Numbered from the stretch's first letter, positions 1 through 7,233 are shown. The stretch: DNA of 10,941 nt from Thermococcus paralvinellae (GCA_015662175.1 DQUR01000027.1:1-10941), one strand, 5' to 3'. Notes: generated by a model from the letters alone, not told the origin. Translations and numbers: made by a program.

Positions 1-113
1 ATCGGTGGCCCCAGAATGCCGTGGGAAATGTGCCAGAGCTTTCTGACTATCTCACGCCTGCTGATTCTGTTTTCAATTTTACCGAAGGTCCTTGATTTAA
101 AGCCCGACCCCAT
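1..113 (-). CDS. N-terminal part of an unidentified protein, cut by the left edge
   Basis: An open frame runs leftward from an ATG at 113 to the edge with no stop. The 37 complete codons begin MGSGFKSRTFGKIENRISRR and continue through a basic, helix-like stretch containing RKLWHISHG. Codon use (AGA/AGG arginine, AAA/AAG lysine) fits the neighbours. There is no SD before the ATG, but a TATA element at 135-143 lies about 25 bp upstream, which is what a leaderless archaeal mRNA would show. It lies 47 bp after the malic enzyme stop, in the same direction. The RK-x-W-H pattern faintly recalls the N-terminal motif of dolichol/phytol kinase-like membrane proteins, but too little is visible to name a family. 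I do not recognise the gene. Confidence 0.5.
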   Translation of the reverse strand, partial: MGSGFKSRTFGKIENRISRREIVRKLWHISHGILGPP

Positions 114-134
114 GGAAAAAAGTTGGAAAGAAAA

Positions 135-143
135 TATTTAAAG
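135..143 (-). promoter_or_regulatory. TATA element for the left-edge gene
   Basis: Read on the minus strand this is CTTTAAATA, a standard Thermococcales TATA box. Its centre is about 25 bp before the ATG at 113, so the transcript would start at or next to the start codon. Between the two lie T-rich minus-strand stretches (T6 at 116-121), which could also end the malic enzyme transcript. Confidence 0.5.
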
Positions 144-160
144 CTTTCTGCAAATGCCAA

Positions 161-1495
161 TTAAACTTTCGACAATGGTCGAGATTTCCATCCCTTCCTT
201 TCTTCATTTACCCGGGCGATGACACTCTCATAAAATCGTCTGAGCTCTCTTGTGTGCTCCTCAACCCATTCCCCCCTTACCTTCCTCCTCGCAACCCCCT
301 CTTTTATAGCTTGCTCAGCCACAGCCCTTGCTTCCCTTGGATACACTTCCGGGTTCAGGGGGGAAGGGATTATGTACTCTTCACAGAGCTCCTCATCACT
401 TACAACACTTGCAATTGCCTTGGACGCTTCAATTATCATGGTGTCGGTTATCGTCCTTGCCCTCACGTCCAAAGCCCCCCTGAAGATTCCCGGAAAGCCG
501 AGGACGTTGTTGATCTGGTTGGGGTAATCACTCCTGCCGGTTGCAACTATTCTGGCCCCGGCTCTTTTAGCTTCCTCCGGAAGTATCTCCGGAACTGGAT
601 TGGCCAGCGGAAACACGATGGCGTCATCGTTCATCCTTGCTATCCACTCAGGTTTTATAACCCCCGGGCCGGGCTTTGTAAATGAAATCAGAACATCAGC
701 ACCTCTAACAGCATCCTCAGGCCCGCCTGTGATTCCTTCAGCGTTGGTTTTGCTCAAAAGCCAGCCTCTATAGGGGAATAATTTTTCTAAATCCATGTCA
801 CCCGTTAAGACGGTTGGCTTACCACCAACGAGCTCAACCACCCTGACATTCCCCGGCTTCACCCCAGCTTTTGTAAGAATTCTCAAAGTTGCAAAGCCCG
901 CAGCACCGGCACCAAATAGAGCTATTGTAATCCCATCAATTCTCTTTCCAACAACCTTTAAGGCATTTAAAAGGCCCGCCAGAACAACGGCCGCTGTGCC
1001 CTGCTGGTCATCGTGAAACACCGGGATGTCAAGCCCTTCCCTGAGCCGTTCAAGGATGTAAAAGCACTTTGGTGAGGCTATGTCCTCAAGGTTTATGCCC
1101 CCAAATGTTGGTGCTATTGCATTAACAACCTCGATGAACCTGTCTGGGTCTTGCTCGTTAATCATCACTGGAAAAGCATCAACACCACCAAAGTGCTTGA
1201 AGAGCAGGGCCTTCCCTTCCATAACGGGCAGGCCCGCCAGAGCCCCAATGTTTCCCAAACCCAAAACCCTGCTCCCATCGCTCACAACCGCCACAAGGTT
1301 CCCCTTGCTCGTGTATTCGTAGACCTTCTCGGGATCCTTGGCTATCTCCCTGCAGGGCTCGGCAACCCCGGGTGTGTAGGCCAGGCTTAGGTCATCCCTA
1401 TTCCTGAGGGGAACCTTTGGAATAACCTCAATTTTTCCGTTTCCGGGAAAATTATTTTTGTGAAAAGCCAAGGCTTTCTCTTTAAGCTCTCTCAC
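161..1495 (-). CDS. NAD(P)-dependent malic enzyme (malate to pyruvate + CO2)
   Basis: Cytoplasmic enzyme for oxidative decarboxylation of L-malate to pyruvate; in the archaeal family the reaction uses a divalent metal and NADP or NAD. From the GTG at 1495 it has 444 residues, the usual length for the short prokaryotic/archaeal class. Visible signatures: the N-terminal catalytic-tyrosine motif YTPGVAEPC (Tyr about 40), a lysine in MEGKALLF (about 95), metal-ligand acids in NLEDI (137-138) and FHDDQQGT (162-163), the nucleotide-binding loop FGAGAAGF (194-201), NPVPEI (299-304) and SDYPNQINN (322-330). No motif is broken. A GTG at 1504 would add three residues, but GGTGA at 1501-1505 (read on minus) lies 5 nt before the GTG at 1495 and favours the shorter form. 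It overlaps the end of the malate dehydrogenase gene by 14 bp, so the two are probably co-transcribed and translationally coupled. It closely resembles, from memory, the malic enzymes of Pyrococcus and T. kodakarensis. Confidence 0.96.
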   Translation of the reverse strand: MRELKEKALAFHKNNFPGNGKIEVIPKVPLRNRDDLSLAYTPGVAEPCREIAKDPEKVYEYTSKGNLVAVVSDGSRVLGLGNIGALAGLPVMEGKALLFKHFGGVDAFPVMINEQDPDRFIEVVNAIAPTFGGINLEDIASPKCFYILERLREGLDIPVFHDDQQGTAAVVLAGLLNALKVVGKRIDGITIALFGAGAAGFATLRILTKAGVKPGNVRVVELVGGKPTVLTGDMDLEKLFPYRGWLLSKTNAEGITGGPEDAVRGADVLISFTKPGPGVIKPEWIARMNDDAIVFPLANPVPEILPEEAKRAGARIVATGRSDYPNQINNVLGFPGIFRGALDVRARTITDTMIIEASKAIASVVSDEELCEEYIIPSPLNPEVYPREARAVAEQAIKEGVARRKVRGEWVEEHTRELRRFYESVIARVNEERKGWKSRPLSKV

Positions 1496-2585
1496 AGCTT
1501 TCACCAGCCCTTAGCTTTTCAACGCCAACACTTTCAGCTATTTGATTGAGTTCTTCCAAAACTTTCCTATAAACTGGGATGCCGGCCTTTAAGCGGGTCT
1601 CCATCGTGAGGAAGCCCTTTTCACCATGGATCCATATCCTATCAACACGCCTTTTAGAGCTCTTTAACTCTTTAATCATTCTGCTCATTTTCTCCTTAAA
1701 CTCCTCGAGGGGGACAAAAGCTTCAATGTTAATCGCCATGAAGAAGTGATCAACCTCGCTGTGCTTCTCACTCGTGTTCTTCACATGCCTGCTCCAAGTT
1801 CCACCGCTTAAAATCCCGGCCAAGATATCAACCATAACACTAAGCCCGTAACCCTTATGCCCTCCAAAAAGCTCCCCAAAGCCCCCCAAGGGCAGTAGAG
1901 CGCCGCCATTGAAAACTTTTTCAACATCAGTTGTTATGTTACCTTCGCTGTCAATCGCCCAGCCCTCCGGAATTGGCTTTCCCTTTCTGCGGTAAACCTC
2001 AAGCTTGCCAATTGGAACAACACTGGTGGCCATATCAAGCAGAAACGGCTTATCTTTGGTTGGTGCAGCCAAAGCAATTGGATTCGTCCCCAAAAACCTC
2101 TCAATTCCACCAGTTGGAGCAACCAGAGGGCGGGAATTCGTCATGCTGATTCCAATCATTCCCACCTCAGCGGCCATCAAAGCATAATACCCGGCAATGC
2201 CGTAGTGGTTGCTGTTTCTGACCACAACAACACCAACCCCGCTCTCCTTAGCTTTCTCAATGGCCAGCCTCATAGCCCTGTAACCTACAACCTGACCAAA
2301 TCCCTCATCACCGTCGAGTAACGCGTAAGATGATCCCTCCCTGACGATCCTAACCTTTGGCCTCAGATTTATTCCCCCGCTTAAGATCCCATCAACGTAT
2401 CTCTCTAGCCTCTGAACTCCATGGCTTTCAATTCCCCTTAAATCTGCCATGATCAAGTTGTCGGCAACTATTTCGGAATCTTCCTTTGGAACCCCAAGCT
2501 TCATGAGGACTTTCACAACAAAAGAGAAAAGCTCATCCTTTGGAATCCTCACATAGTTTTCATCAATGTAACCCTTTTCAAACAC
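1482..2585 (-). CDS. mdh: malate dehydrogenase, LDH2/MDH2 oxidoreductase family
   Basis: NAD(P)-dependent oxidoreductase of the LDH2/MDH2 family (the malate/L-sulfolactate/ureidoglycolate dehydrogenase fold, unrelated to classical Rossmann-type LDH/MDH). The likely reaction is malate to oxaloacetate. From the GTG at 2585 it has 367 residues, as in Pyrococcus relatives. Family marks: ADLRGIESHGVQR (His about 55), RNSNHYGIAGYYA (active-site region His about 127), GTNPIALAAP (166-175), and GGHKGYGLSVMVD (241-253). The frame is open to a TTG at 2648, but that lies beside the TATA element and upstream of the expected transcription start. GGTGAT at 2590-2595 (minus) lies 4 nt before the GTG at 2585, giving the N-terminus MFEKGYIDENYVRIPKDELF, matching my memory of the Pyrococcus protein. 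It is first in a two-gene unit with malic enzyme. Substrate specificity within the family cannot be read from sequence alone; the malic enzyme neighbour supports malate. Confidence 0.93.
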   Translation of the reverse strand: MFEKGYIDENYVRIPKDELFSFVVKVLMKLGVPKEDSEIVADNLIMADLRGIESHGVQRLERYVDGILSGGINLRPKVRIVREGSSYALLDGDEGFGQVVGYRAMRLAIEKAKESGVGVVVVRNSNHYGIAGYYALMAAEVGMIGISMTNSRPLVAPTGGIERFLGTNPIALAAPTKDKPFLLDMATSVVPIGKLEVYRRKGKPIPEGWAIDSEGNITTDVEKVFNGGALLPLGGFGELFGGHKGYGLSVMVDILAGILSGGTWSRHVKNTSEKHSEVDHFFMAINIEAFVPLEEFKEKMSRMIKELKSSKRRVDRIWIHGEKGFLTMETRLKAGIPVYRKVLEELNQIAESVGVEKLRAGESCERA

Positions 2586-2589
2586 ACGC

Positions 2590-2595
2590 ATCACC
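2590..2595 (-). promoter_or_regulatory. Shine-Dalgarno site deciding the malate dehydrogenase start
   Basis: The minus strand reads GGTGAT, a perfect match to the archaeal anti-SD core, 4 nt before the GTG at 2585. The ATG at 2591 overlaps this site, so it cannot be the start the SD serves. The TTG at 2648 is excluded by its position against the TATA box. Confidence 0.75.
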
Positions 2596-2643
2596 GAAAA
2601 ATTTTGGGTCTTGCAGATTAAACGTTTTGTGCTAATCAAAGTT

Positions 2644-2690
2644 CTCAAAGTTTATAAAAGGTTATAAAAGGGTAAAACCAAGTTTTGAGC
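2644..2690. promoter_or_regulatory. divergent promoter: malate dehydrogenase unit / ABC importer
   Basis: Two TATA-like elements occur in tandem: TTTATAAA (2651-2658, a perfect palindrome that can work both ways) and TTATAAAA (2662-2669). For the minus-strand gene the first predicts a transcript start near 2626-2632 and a leader of roughly 40-45 nt. For the plus-strand permease the second lies about 25 bp before the ATG at 2691, which has no SD, suggesting a leaderless message. A 6-bp inverted repeat, CTCAAA (2644-2649) and TTTGAG (2684-2689), frames the pair and could be a regulator site. The TATA calls are direct sequence reads; the start sites are inferred. Confidence 0.6.
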
Positions 2691-4313
2691 ATGAGGACAA
2701 AACTCATCCTGTCATTCCCCATAACGTTCCTAATCATCTTCTTTTACCTTCCCATCATCAGCATAATTCATGAAGGGCTCTGGGACAATGGATTAACGCT
2801 CAAATACCTCAAAGCCGTTCTTTCAAACAGCTATCACAGGGGAATAATTTTCTTTACAATTGGACAGGCTCTTGCTTCAACCCTTCTCACCTTAGCTTTA
2901 GGCCTGCCCGGAGCTTACATTTTTGCAAAATACGATTTTCCGGGAAAAAGCTTTGTGAAGGCAATTCTGACAGTCCCCTTCGTGATGCCAAGCATAATGG
3001 TAGCCCTTGGTTTTATCCTGCTCTTTGGAAAGCAGGGCTTCTTTACACAGCTCATTGGAAGGGACTTGGGAATCCTCTATTCCTGGAAAGCCATTTTAAT
3101 AGCCCACGCTTTTTACAACTTTCCGGTTGTCGTCAGAATGGTCTCCTCCCTCTGGCAGCGCATAAATCCCCACTATGAGGAGGTGGCGATGAGTCTTGGA
3201 GCTAGGGGATTCACGCTTTTTAGAAAAGTCACCTTACCGATGCTTTTACCCGGGATCTTCGCCTCCTCCATGCTTACATTCATCTTCTGCTTCCTTAGCT
3301 TCTCAATCCCCCTTATTTTAGGTGGTTACAGATACGCCACAATCGAGGTGGACATCTTTACCTCGATCATGACCCTGCTGGATTTCAAAATCGGCTCTGC
3401 TCTGGCCATAATTCAGCTCACCCTGAGCTTTGTGTTCATGTACATCTACATCAAAAGCCTTGACATGTATGCAAAAGCCGAGGAGCAGAGGGTATTTAGA
3501 AGACCGCAAAAGCTAACGTTGAGAGAGCTGATTGGCTTAAAGGGTCTATTGATTGGAATCTACTCCGTAATTGTCTTTATTTTCATAATCTCACCCCTTT
3601 TGGCGGTCCTTTATGACTCCCTAATCTTTCAGGGTAGATTCAGCCTTGAGTGGTATAGGAGGGTATTCAGCGCGGAATACAACCCAATCTTTGGAGCCAA
3701 CACCCTAATTGCAATCAAAAACTCCCTCCTTTTTGGGTTTTCAGCCGTTTTGCTATCAACAACGGTGGCTTTAATCATAGCCTATGCCCTGCACAGGTGG
3801 CAGTTTAAGGGCAAGAACATCTTTGAGGCCCTGGTAATGCTCCCCCTTGGCTCTTCAGCCATAACCCTGGGTCTGGGCTATATAAGAACCTTCCACAGGC
3901 CACCGCTTGAGCTTTTGGGCACTTGGTATATAATCGTTTTTGCCCACACAATCATAGCCTATCCCTTCGTTCTAAGGGCCATATCAGCTGTGCTGAAAAA
4001 GATAAAGCCGAACCTAAAAGAAGCAGCATTAAGCTTAGGAGCAAAAGAGTGGCAGGCCTTTATTAAGGTTGAGCTACCTCTGGCTTTGGGGGGAATTATA
4101 GTCGGGGCAATTTTCGCCTTTGCGATGAGCATAGCCGAGCTCGGTGCCACTTACATGCTGTATCAACCAGAATACACGACGATAACCATAGCGGTCTACA
4201 GATTTCTGAGTGCGAGGCAGTGGGGCAGTGCATCTGCCCTATCCGTCATTTTGATGATTGTCTCAGCCGTGAGCTTCATGATAATCGAGAGGGTTGGTGA
4301 GGAGATATGGTGA
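2691..4313 (+). CDS. ABC transporter permease, fused double domain (iron/thiamine type)
   Basis: Integral membrane channel of an ABC importer, 540 residues. It is two homologous permease halves in one chain, as in FbpB- and ThiP-type permeases. Each half ends in a cytoplasmic EAA loop that docks on the ATPase: EEVAMSLGARGFTLFRKVTL at about 163-182, and KEAALSLGAKEWQAFIKVEL at about 443-462. Hydrophobic segments fill the rest (about six per half, starting with LILSFPITFLIIFFYLPIIS), with a charged linker around 260-280 between halves. The ATG at 2691 is preferred over a TTG at 2685; no SD is seen, but a TATA box about 25 bp upstream fits a leaderless mRNA. Its stop overlaps the ATPase start by 7 bp. 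No substrate-binding protein is encoded beside it. Family resemblance suggests ferric iron, thiamine or a similar small substrate; the sequence does not decide which. Confidence 0.9.
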   Translation: MRTKLILSFPITFLIIFFYLPIISIIHEGLWDNGLTLKYLKAVLSNSYHRGIIFFTIGQALASTLLTLALGLPGAYIFAKYDFPGKSFVKAILTVPFVMPSIMVALGFILLFGKQGFFTQLIGRDLGILYSWKAILIAHAFYNFPVVVRMVSSLWQRINPHYEEVAMSLGARGFTLFRKVTLPMLLPGIFASSMLTFIFCFLSFSIPLILGGYRYATIEVDIFTSIMTLLDFKIGSALAIIQLTLSFVFMYIYIKSLDMYAKAEEQRVFRRPQKLTLRELIGLKGLLIGIYSVIVFIFIISPLLAVLYDSLIFQGRFSLEWYRRVFSAEYNPIFGANTLIAIKNSLLFGFSAVLLSTTVALIIAYALHRWQFKGKNIFEALVMLPLGSSAITLGLGYIRTFHRPPLELLGTWYIIVFAHTIIAYPFVLRAISAVLKKIKPNLKEAALSLGAKEWQAFIKVELPLALGGIIVGAIFAFAMSIAELGATYMLYQPEYTTITIAVYRFLSARQWGSASALSVILMIVSAVSFMIIERVGEEIW

Positions 4314-5308
4314 GCGTTGAGCTCAGGGAAATCCTCAAGATACTTGGAGATTTCAGGCTTGAAATAAAAAGCTTAAAAGCTAAGGAAGGAGAGTTTTTAA
4401 CACTTCTTGGTCCTTCTGGCTGTGGAAAAACAACGACCCTTAGAATAATAGCGGGCTTTGAAAAACCGGACAGAGGAGAAGTTTTATTTGATGGCAGGGT
4501 CATGAATGAAATCCCACCATATGGGAGGAACATCGGAATGGTTTTCCAGGACTATGCGCTCTTCCCACACATGAGTGTTTTTAAGAACATTGCTTTCGGG
4601 TTAGAACTTAGAAAGCTCCCGAGGGGAGAGATAGAGAAGAGGGTTCTACGGATTTTAAAGCTTGTCGGCTTAGAAGGATTAGAGAACCGCTATCCCGAGC
4701 AGCTCAGCGGGGGACAGCAACAGAGGGTTGCACTTGCAAGGGCTCTGGTAATTGAGCCGGAAGTCCTGCTTCTGGATGAGCCATTGAGTAACTTAGATGC
4801 AAAGATCAGGGAAAGGCTAAGGGGGGAGATAAAGCGCATTCAAAAAGAGCTCAGCATAACGACGATTTACGTTACCCATGATCAGGAGGAAGCGATGGCT
4901 ATAAGCGACAGAATCGCGGTGATGAAGGATGGGACAATTGAACAGGTTGGAAAGCCTCTGGAGATCTATTACAATCCAAAAACGGAGTTCGTTGCTAGGT
5001 TTTTAGGATTGTCTAATATCCTCGAGCTTGAAGCTGAGAATGGAAAGGTCCATCTCGGAAAGCTGTGCTTCAACGTTGGTAGGGATGGTAAGGTTAAGAT
5101 ATTCTTCAGGCCAGAGAGCGTTTACATAACCGAAGGGGACTTCGCTGAAATCGTTGGCCATGAGCTATTGCCGGGAAGGATAAGGTTGAGGCTCTCCATC
5201 GAAGGAAATGAGATAATTGCGGAGCGTTTTTTGGAGGAATTACCGTTTAAAATCGAGGACATGCCAAAAAGTGTCGGTGTGCTAATAAAATCCTATACAA
5301 TCCTTTAA
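4307..5308 (+). CDS. ABC transporter ATP-binding protein (FbpC/PotA-like)
   Basis: ATPase subunit that powers the adjacent permease, 333 residues, cytoplasmic face of the membrane. All nucleotide-binding motifs are intact: Walker A GPSGCGKT (35-42), Q-loop MVFQD (Gln about 81), signature LSGGQQQR (133-140), Walker B VLLLDEP (153-159), D-loop SNLD (161-164) and switch His in VTHDQ (His 191). The ATPase domain ends near 230 and a C-terminal beta-rich region (about 235-333, with IFFRPES) resembles the TOBE/OB domain of CUT1/iron/polyamine-type ATPases. The ATG at 4307 lies inside the permease stop region, with GGTGA at 4296-4300 as SD. The overlap implies translational coupling, so the two proteins are made together. 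The FbpC/ThiQ/PotA classes cannot be separated by motif, so the substrate stays open. Confidence 0.94.
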   Translation: MVSVELREILKILGDFRLEIKSLKAKEGEFLTLLGPSGCGKTTTLRIIAGFEKPDRGEVLFDGRVMNEIPPYGRNIGMVFQDYALFPHMSVFKNIAFGLELRKLPRGEIEKRVLRILKLVGLEGLENRYPEQLSGGQQQRVALARALVIEPEVLLLDEPLSNLDAKIRERLRGEIKRIQKELSITTIYVTHDQEEAMAISDRIAVMKDGTIEQVGKPLEIYYNPKTEFVARFLGLSNILELEAENGKVHLGKLCFNVGRDGKVKIFFRPESVYITEGDFAEIVGHELLPGRIRLRLSIEGNEIIAERFLEELPFKIEDMPKSVGVLIKSYTIL

Positions 5309-5370
5309 TCCCAGATTTCATGAATCTCCTTAACTGCACACGACCATCTGTTTCAGAGTTTGACATTTTT

Positions 5371-5409
5371 ATGTTGAAAAACTTTAAATATTACGTCTGT
5401 TTTTAACAT
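5371..5409 (+). promoter_or_regulatory. promoter of the purine permease with flanking inverted repeat
   Basis: CTTTAAATA at 5382-5390, preceded by an A-rich BRE-like GAAAAA, is a good archaeal TATA box; a start near 5412 and a leader of about 30 nt follow. An imperfect inverted repeat brackets it: ATGTTGAAAAAC (5371-5382) and GTTTTTAACAT (5399-5409, whose complement is ATGTTAAAAAC), differing by one extra G. A factor bound here would overlap the TATA box. The T5 at 5366-5370 just upstream may end the ABC importer transcript. Confidence 0.55.
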
Positions 5410-5415
5410 TCTAAT

Positions 5416-5425
5416 GTAAATTTAC
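5416..5425. promoter_or_regulatory. 10-bp palindrome at the purine permease transcription start
   Basis: GTAAATTTAC is a perfect palindrome lying about 30 bp after the TATA centre, at or just past the expected transcript start and 17 bp before the ATG at 5443. This is where an archaeal repressor would block transcription. Operator function is inferred; A/T-rich palindromes of this size can occur by chance. Confidence 0.35.
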
Positions 5426-5442
5426 GATCAGGGGTGTTCCAG

Positions 5443-6807
5443 ATGGATGCCGTTAGGGATGTAGAAATTGGAGTGAGGAGGAACAAAAACTGGTTTGAGG
5501 AGTATTTTGATTTTGCCCGTTACAACACTGACCTCAGAACAGAGATTTTAGCAGGGATAACAACCTTCATGACCATGGCATATATCCTCTTCGTTAATCC
5601 GGCAATTTTAAGCGATGCCATTGGTAAAGAGGCTATTCCCTCACTTGTTACAGCAACGGCACTCTCGGCTGGCCTGGCAACCATCCTCATGGGCCTATAC
5701 GCAAAGAAGCCATTTGCCCTGGCTCCAGGAATGGGGCTCAACGCTTACTTCACCTATGGTGTCGTCCTCGGAATGGGCTATTCCTGGCAGGTAGCATTGG
5801 CCGCAGTCTTCGTTGAGGGTTTGATATTCATTGCACTAACCCTTACAAAAGTGAGGAGTGCGATTATACACGCAATTCCCATCTCACAGAAATATGCAAT
5901 TGGTGCTGGAATCGGCCTGTTCCTGACAATCATTGGGATGCAGGAGGCCGGTTTTGTTGTTGACAGTCCGGCAACCCTCATAACCTTTGGTGCTCAGAAC
6001 GTTTCAAAGCCGGAGTTCTGGTTAGCTTTGTTCGGCCTCTTTCTGGCGGCCATTCTAATCTCAAGAGGCATCAAAGGAGCCCTGCTAATATCAATCCTCA
6101 CAACAACGGTTATTGGAATTGCTCTCGGCATAACCCCAGCCCCCGATAGGCTCTTCGCGATGCCAACACTCAGCCACACATTTCTCAAGATGGATCTGAA
6201 AGGTCTCTTAAGTGTTGGAGCCTTCGGTGTGGTCTTTGCGTTCTTTATGGTGGACTTCTTTGATACGCTGGGCACGATTACAGGGTTGAGTGCAAAGGCT
6301 GGCTTCCTGACAAAGGACGGAAAAGTCCCTGATGCCGAAAAAATACTGCTGACTGATGCGGTGGGAACGACGGTTGGTGCCCTCCTGGGAACATCAACGG
6401 TTACAACGTACATTGAAAGCGCGGCAGGTATAGAGGAAGGTGGAAGAACAGGAATGACAGCTCTGGTCACCGGGGCACTGTTCCTGATAGTTGGTCTATT
6501 CATTTCCCCAATTGCAGGGATCATTCCAGCCTATGCAACCGCTCCTGCACTGATCATAGTTGGTTACTACATGCTGAGCGCCATCAGAGGAGTTGACTTC
6601 AGTGATCCAACGGAGGCGATTCCAGCATTCATGGTTCTCGTTACAATCCCCTTCACATACTCAATAGCGGACGGAATAGGCATGGGGTTCATAAGCTATG
6701 CGGTTGTGAAAACCTTAAGCGGAAAATACAAAGAGGTGCATCCGCTGCTATACATCTTAGCTGGTGTGTTTGTCCTTTACTTCCTCTACCTCGGGGGTGT
6801 CCTTTGA
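5443..6807 (+). CDS. NCS2-family purine (adenine/guanine/hypoxanthine) permease, AzgA-like
   Basis: Membrane nucleobase:cation symporter of the AzgA branch of NCS2 (COG2252), importing purine bases for salvage. 454 residues, the normal length. Typical signatures: TFMTMAYILFVNPAIL (41-56), KKPFALAPGMGLNAYF (88-103), FFMVDFFDTLGTITGLS (267-283), and GTSTVTTYIESAAGIEEGG (316-334), which together hold the substrate-contact regions in the family. About 12-14 hydrophobic segments are visible after a charged N-terminus of about 30 residues. A GTG at 5434 would add three residues, but GGGGTG at 5431-5436 is a good SD 6 nt before the ATG at 5443, so I use the ATG. It has its own promoter. Its last 51 bp are antisense to the end of the DtxR gene. 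Which purine it prefers cannot be told from sequence. Confidence 0.93.
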   Translation: MDAVRDVEIGVRRNKNWFEEYFDFARYNTDLRTEILAGITTFMTMAYILFVNPAILSDAIGKEAIPSLVTATALSAGLATILMGLYAKKPFALAPGMGLNAYFTYGVVLGMGYSWQVALAAVFVEGLIFIALTLTKVRSAIIHAIPISQKYAIGAGIGLFLTIIGMQEAGFVVDSPATLITFGAQNVSKPEFWLALFGLFLAAILISRGIKGALLISILTTTVIGIALGITPAPDRLFAMPTLSHTFLKMDLKGLLSVGAFGVVFAFFMVDFFDTLGTITGLSAKAGFLTKDGKVPDAEKILLTDAVGTTVGALLGTSTVTTYIESAAGIEEGGRTGMTALVTGALFLIVGLFISPIAGIIPAYATAPALIIVGYYMLSAIRGVDFSDPTEAIPAFMVLVTIPFTYSIADGIGMGFISYAVVKTLSGKYKEVHPLLYILAGVFVLYFLYLGGVL

Positions 6808-7233
6808 TTTCTCATTTTTCATCTTCTCCTTTATGAACTGCTTGATTACATAGGGACACTGCTCTTGAATGTATTTCGCAAACTCCTTAATTCTCTCCGC
6901 CGTGATCTCGTGAACGTAATGCTCGAATTGACAGGCGTCTTCCTCAGCTATTTCCGGAGGAATTCCAAGGATATTTGTAAAGAACTCCGTGAGTAACAGA
7001 TGCTTGGAATAGGTTTTTTCCGCAATTTTCCTACCCTTTTCGGTCAGCAAAATTCTGTCATATTTTTCGTATTCAACCAGCCCCTTCTCGCTGAGCTTCT
7101 TAAGGGCATCAACAACACTTGGGGGCCTTACCCTAAGCTTTCTGGCAATATCCCTAACCCTAATTACGCCCTTCTTTTTGTAAAGGAGGTACATTGCCTC
7201 AAGATACTCCTCCTCCCTCTTGCTGATCTCCAC
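6757..7233 (-). CDS. DtxR/MntR-family metal-dependent transcriptional repressor
   Basis: Two-domain DtxR-type repressor that binds Fe2+ or Mn2+ and shuts off metal uptake genes; 158 residues from the GTG at 7233, without the C-terminal SH3-like domain. The winged helix is residues 1-75 (REEEYLEAMYLLYKKKGVIR, then VRDIARKLRVRPPSVVDALK as helix-turn-helix). The dimer/metal domain follows. Putative metal ligands by alignment with MntR and DtxR: Glu9, Glu12, His78, Cys101, Glu104 and His105 (CQFEHYVHE). Cys at 101 is the DtxR/IdeR (iron-type) residue, while the acidic residue at 9 is more like MntR. The tail is highly charged. A GTG at 7242 is part of the SD AGGTGA (7239-7244), which lies 5 nt before the GTG at 7233, giving MEISKREEEYLEA, the usual family start. 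Its 3' end overlaps the purine permease. A DtxR-box-like site in its promoter suggests autoregulation. Confidence 0.92.
   Translation of the reverse strand: MEISKREEEYLEAMYLLYKKKGVIRVRDIARKLRVRPPSVVDALKKLSEKGLVEYEKYDRILLTEKGRKIAEKTYSKHLLLTEFFTNILGIPPEIAEEDACQFEHYVHEITAERIKEFAKYIQEQCPYVIKQFIKEKMKNEKSKDTPEVEEVKDKHTS
6815..6819 (+). terminator. T-tract terminator after the purine permease
   Basis: T5 in a pyrimidine-rich run (6802-6830) begins 8 bp after the stop of the permease, on its coding strand. Archaeal RNA polymerase stops at such oligo-T runs without a hairpin. It lies inside the opposite-strand DtxR gene, whose own coding sequence gives the same pyrimidine bias, so support is modest. 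Confidence 0.35.

Noticed and set aside
254..685. 143-codon open frame on the plus strand
   Set aside because: Antisense to malic enzyme, with no family resemblance and odd composition; a shadow of the real gene.
2586..2648. N-terminal extension of malate dehydrogenase from a TTG
   Set aside because: It begins beside the TATA element, upstream of the expected transcript start, and the GGTGAT SD serves the GTG at 2585.
5994..6524. 176-codon open frame on the minus strand
   Set aside because: Antisense to the purine permease; its proline/serine/valine-rich product mirrors the permease codons and has no SD or promoter.
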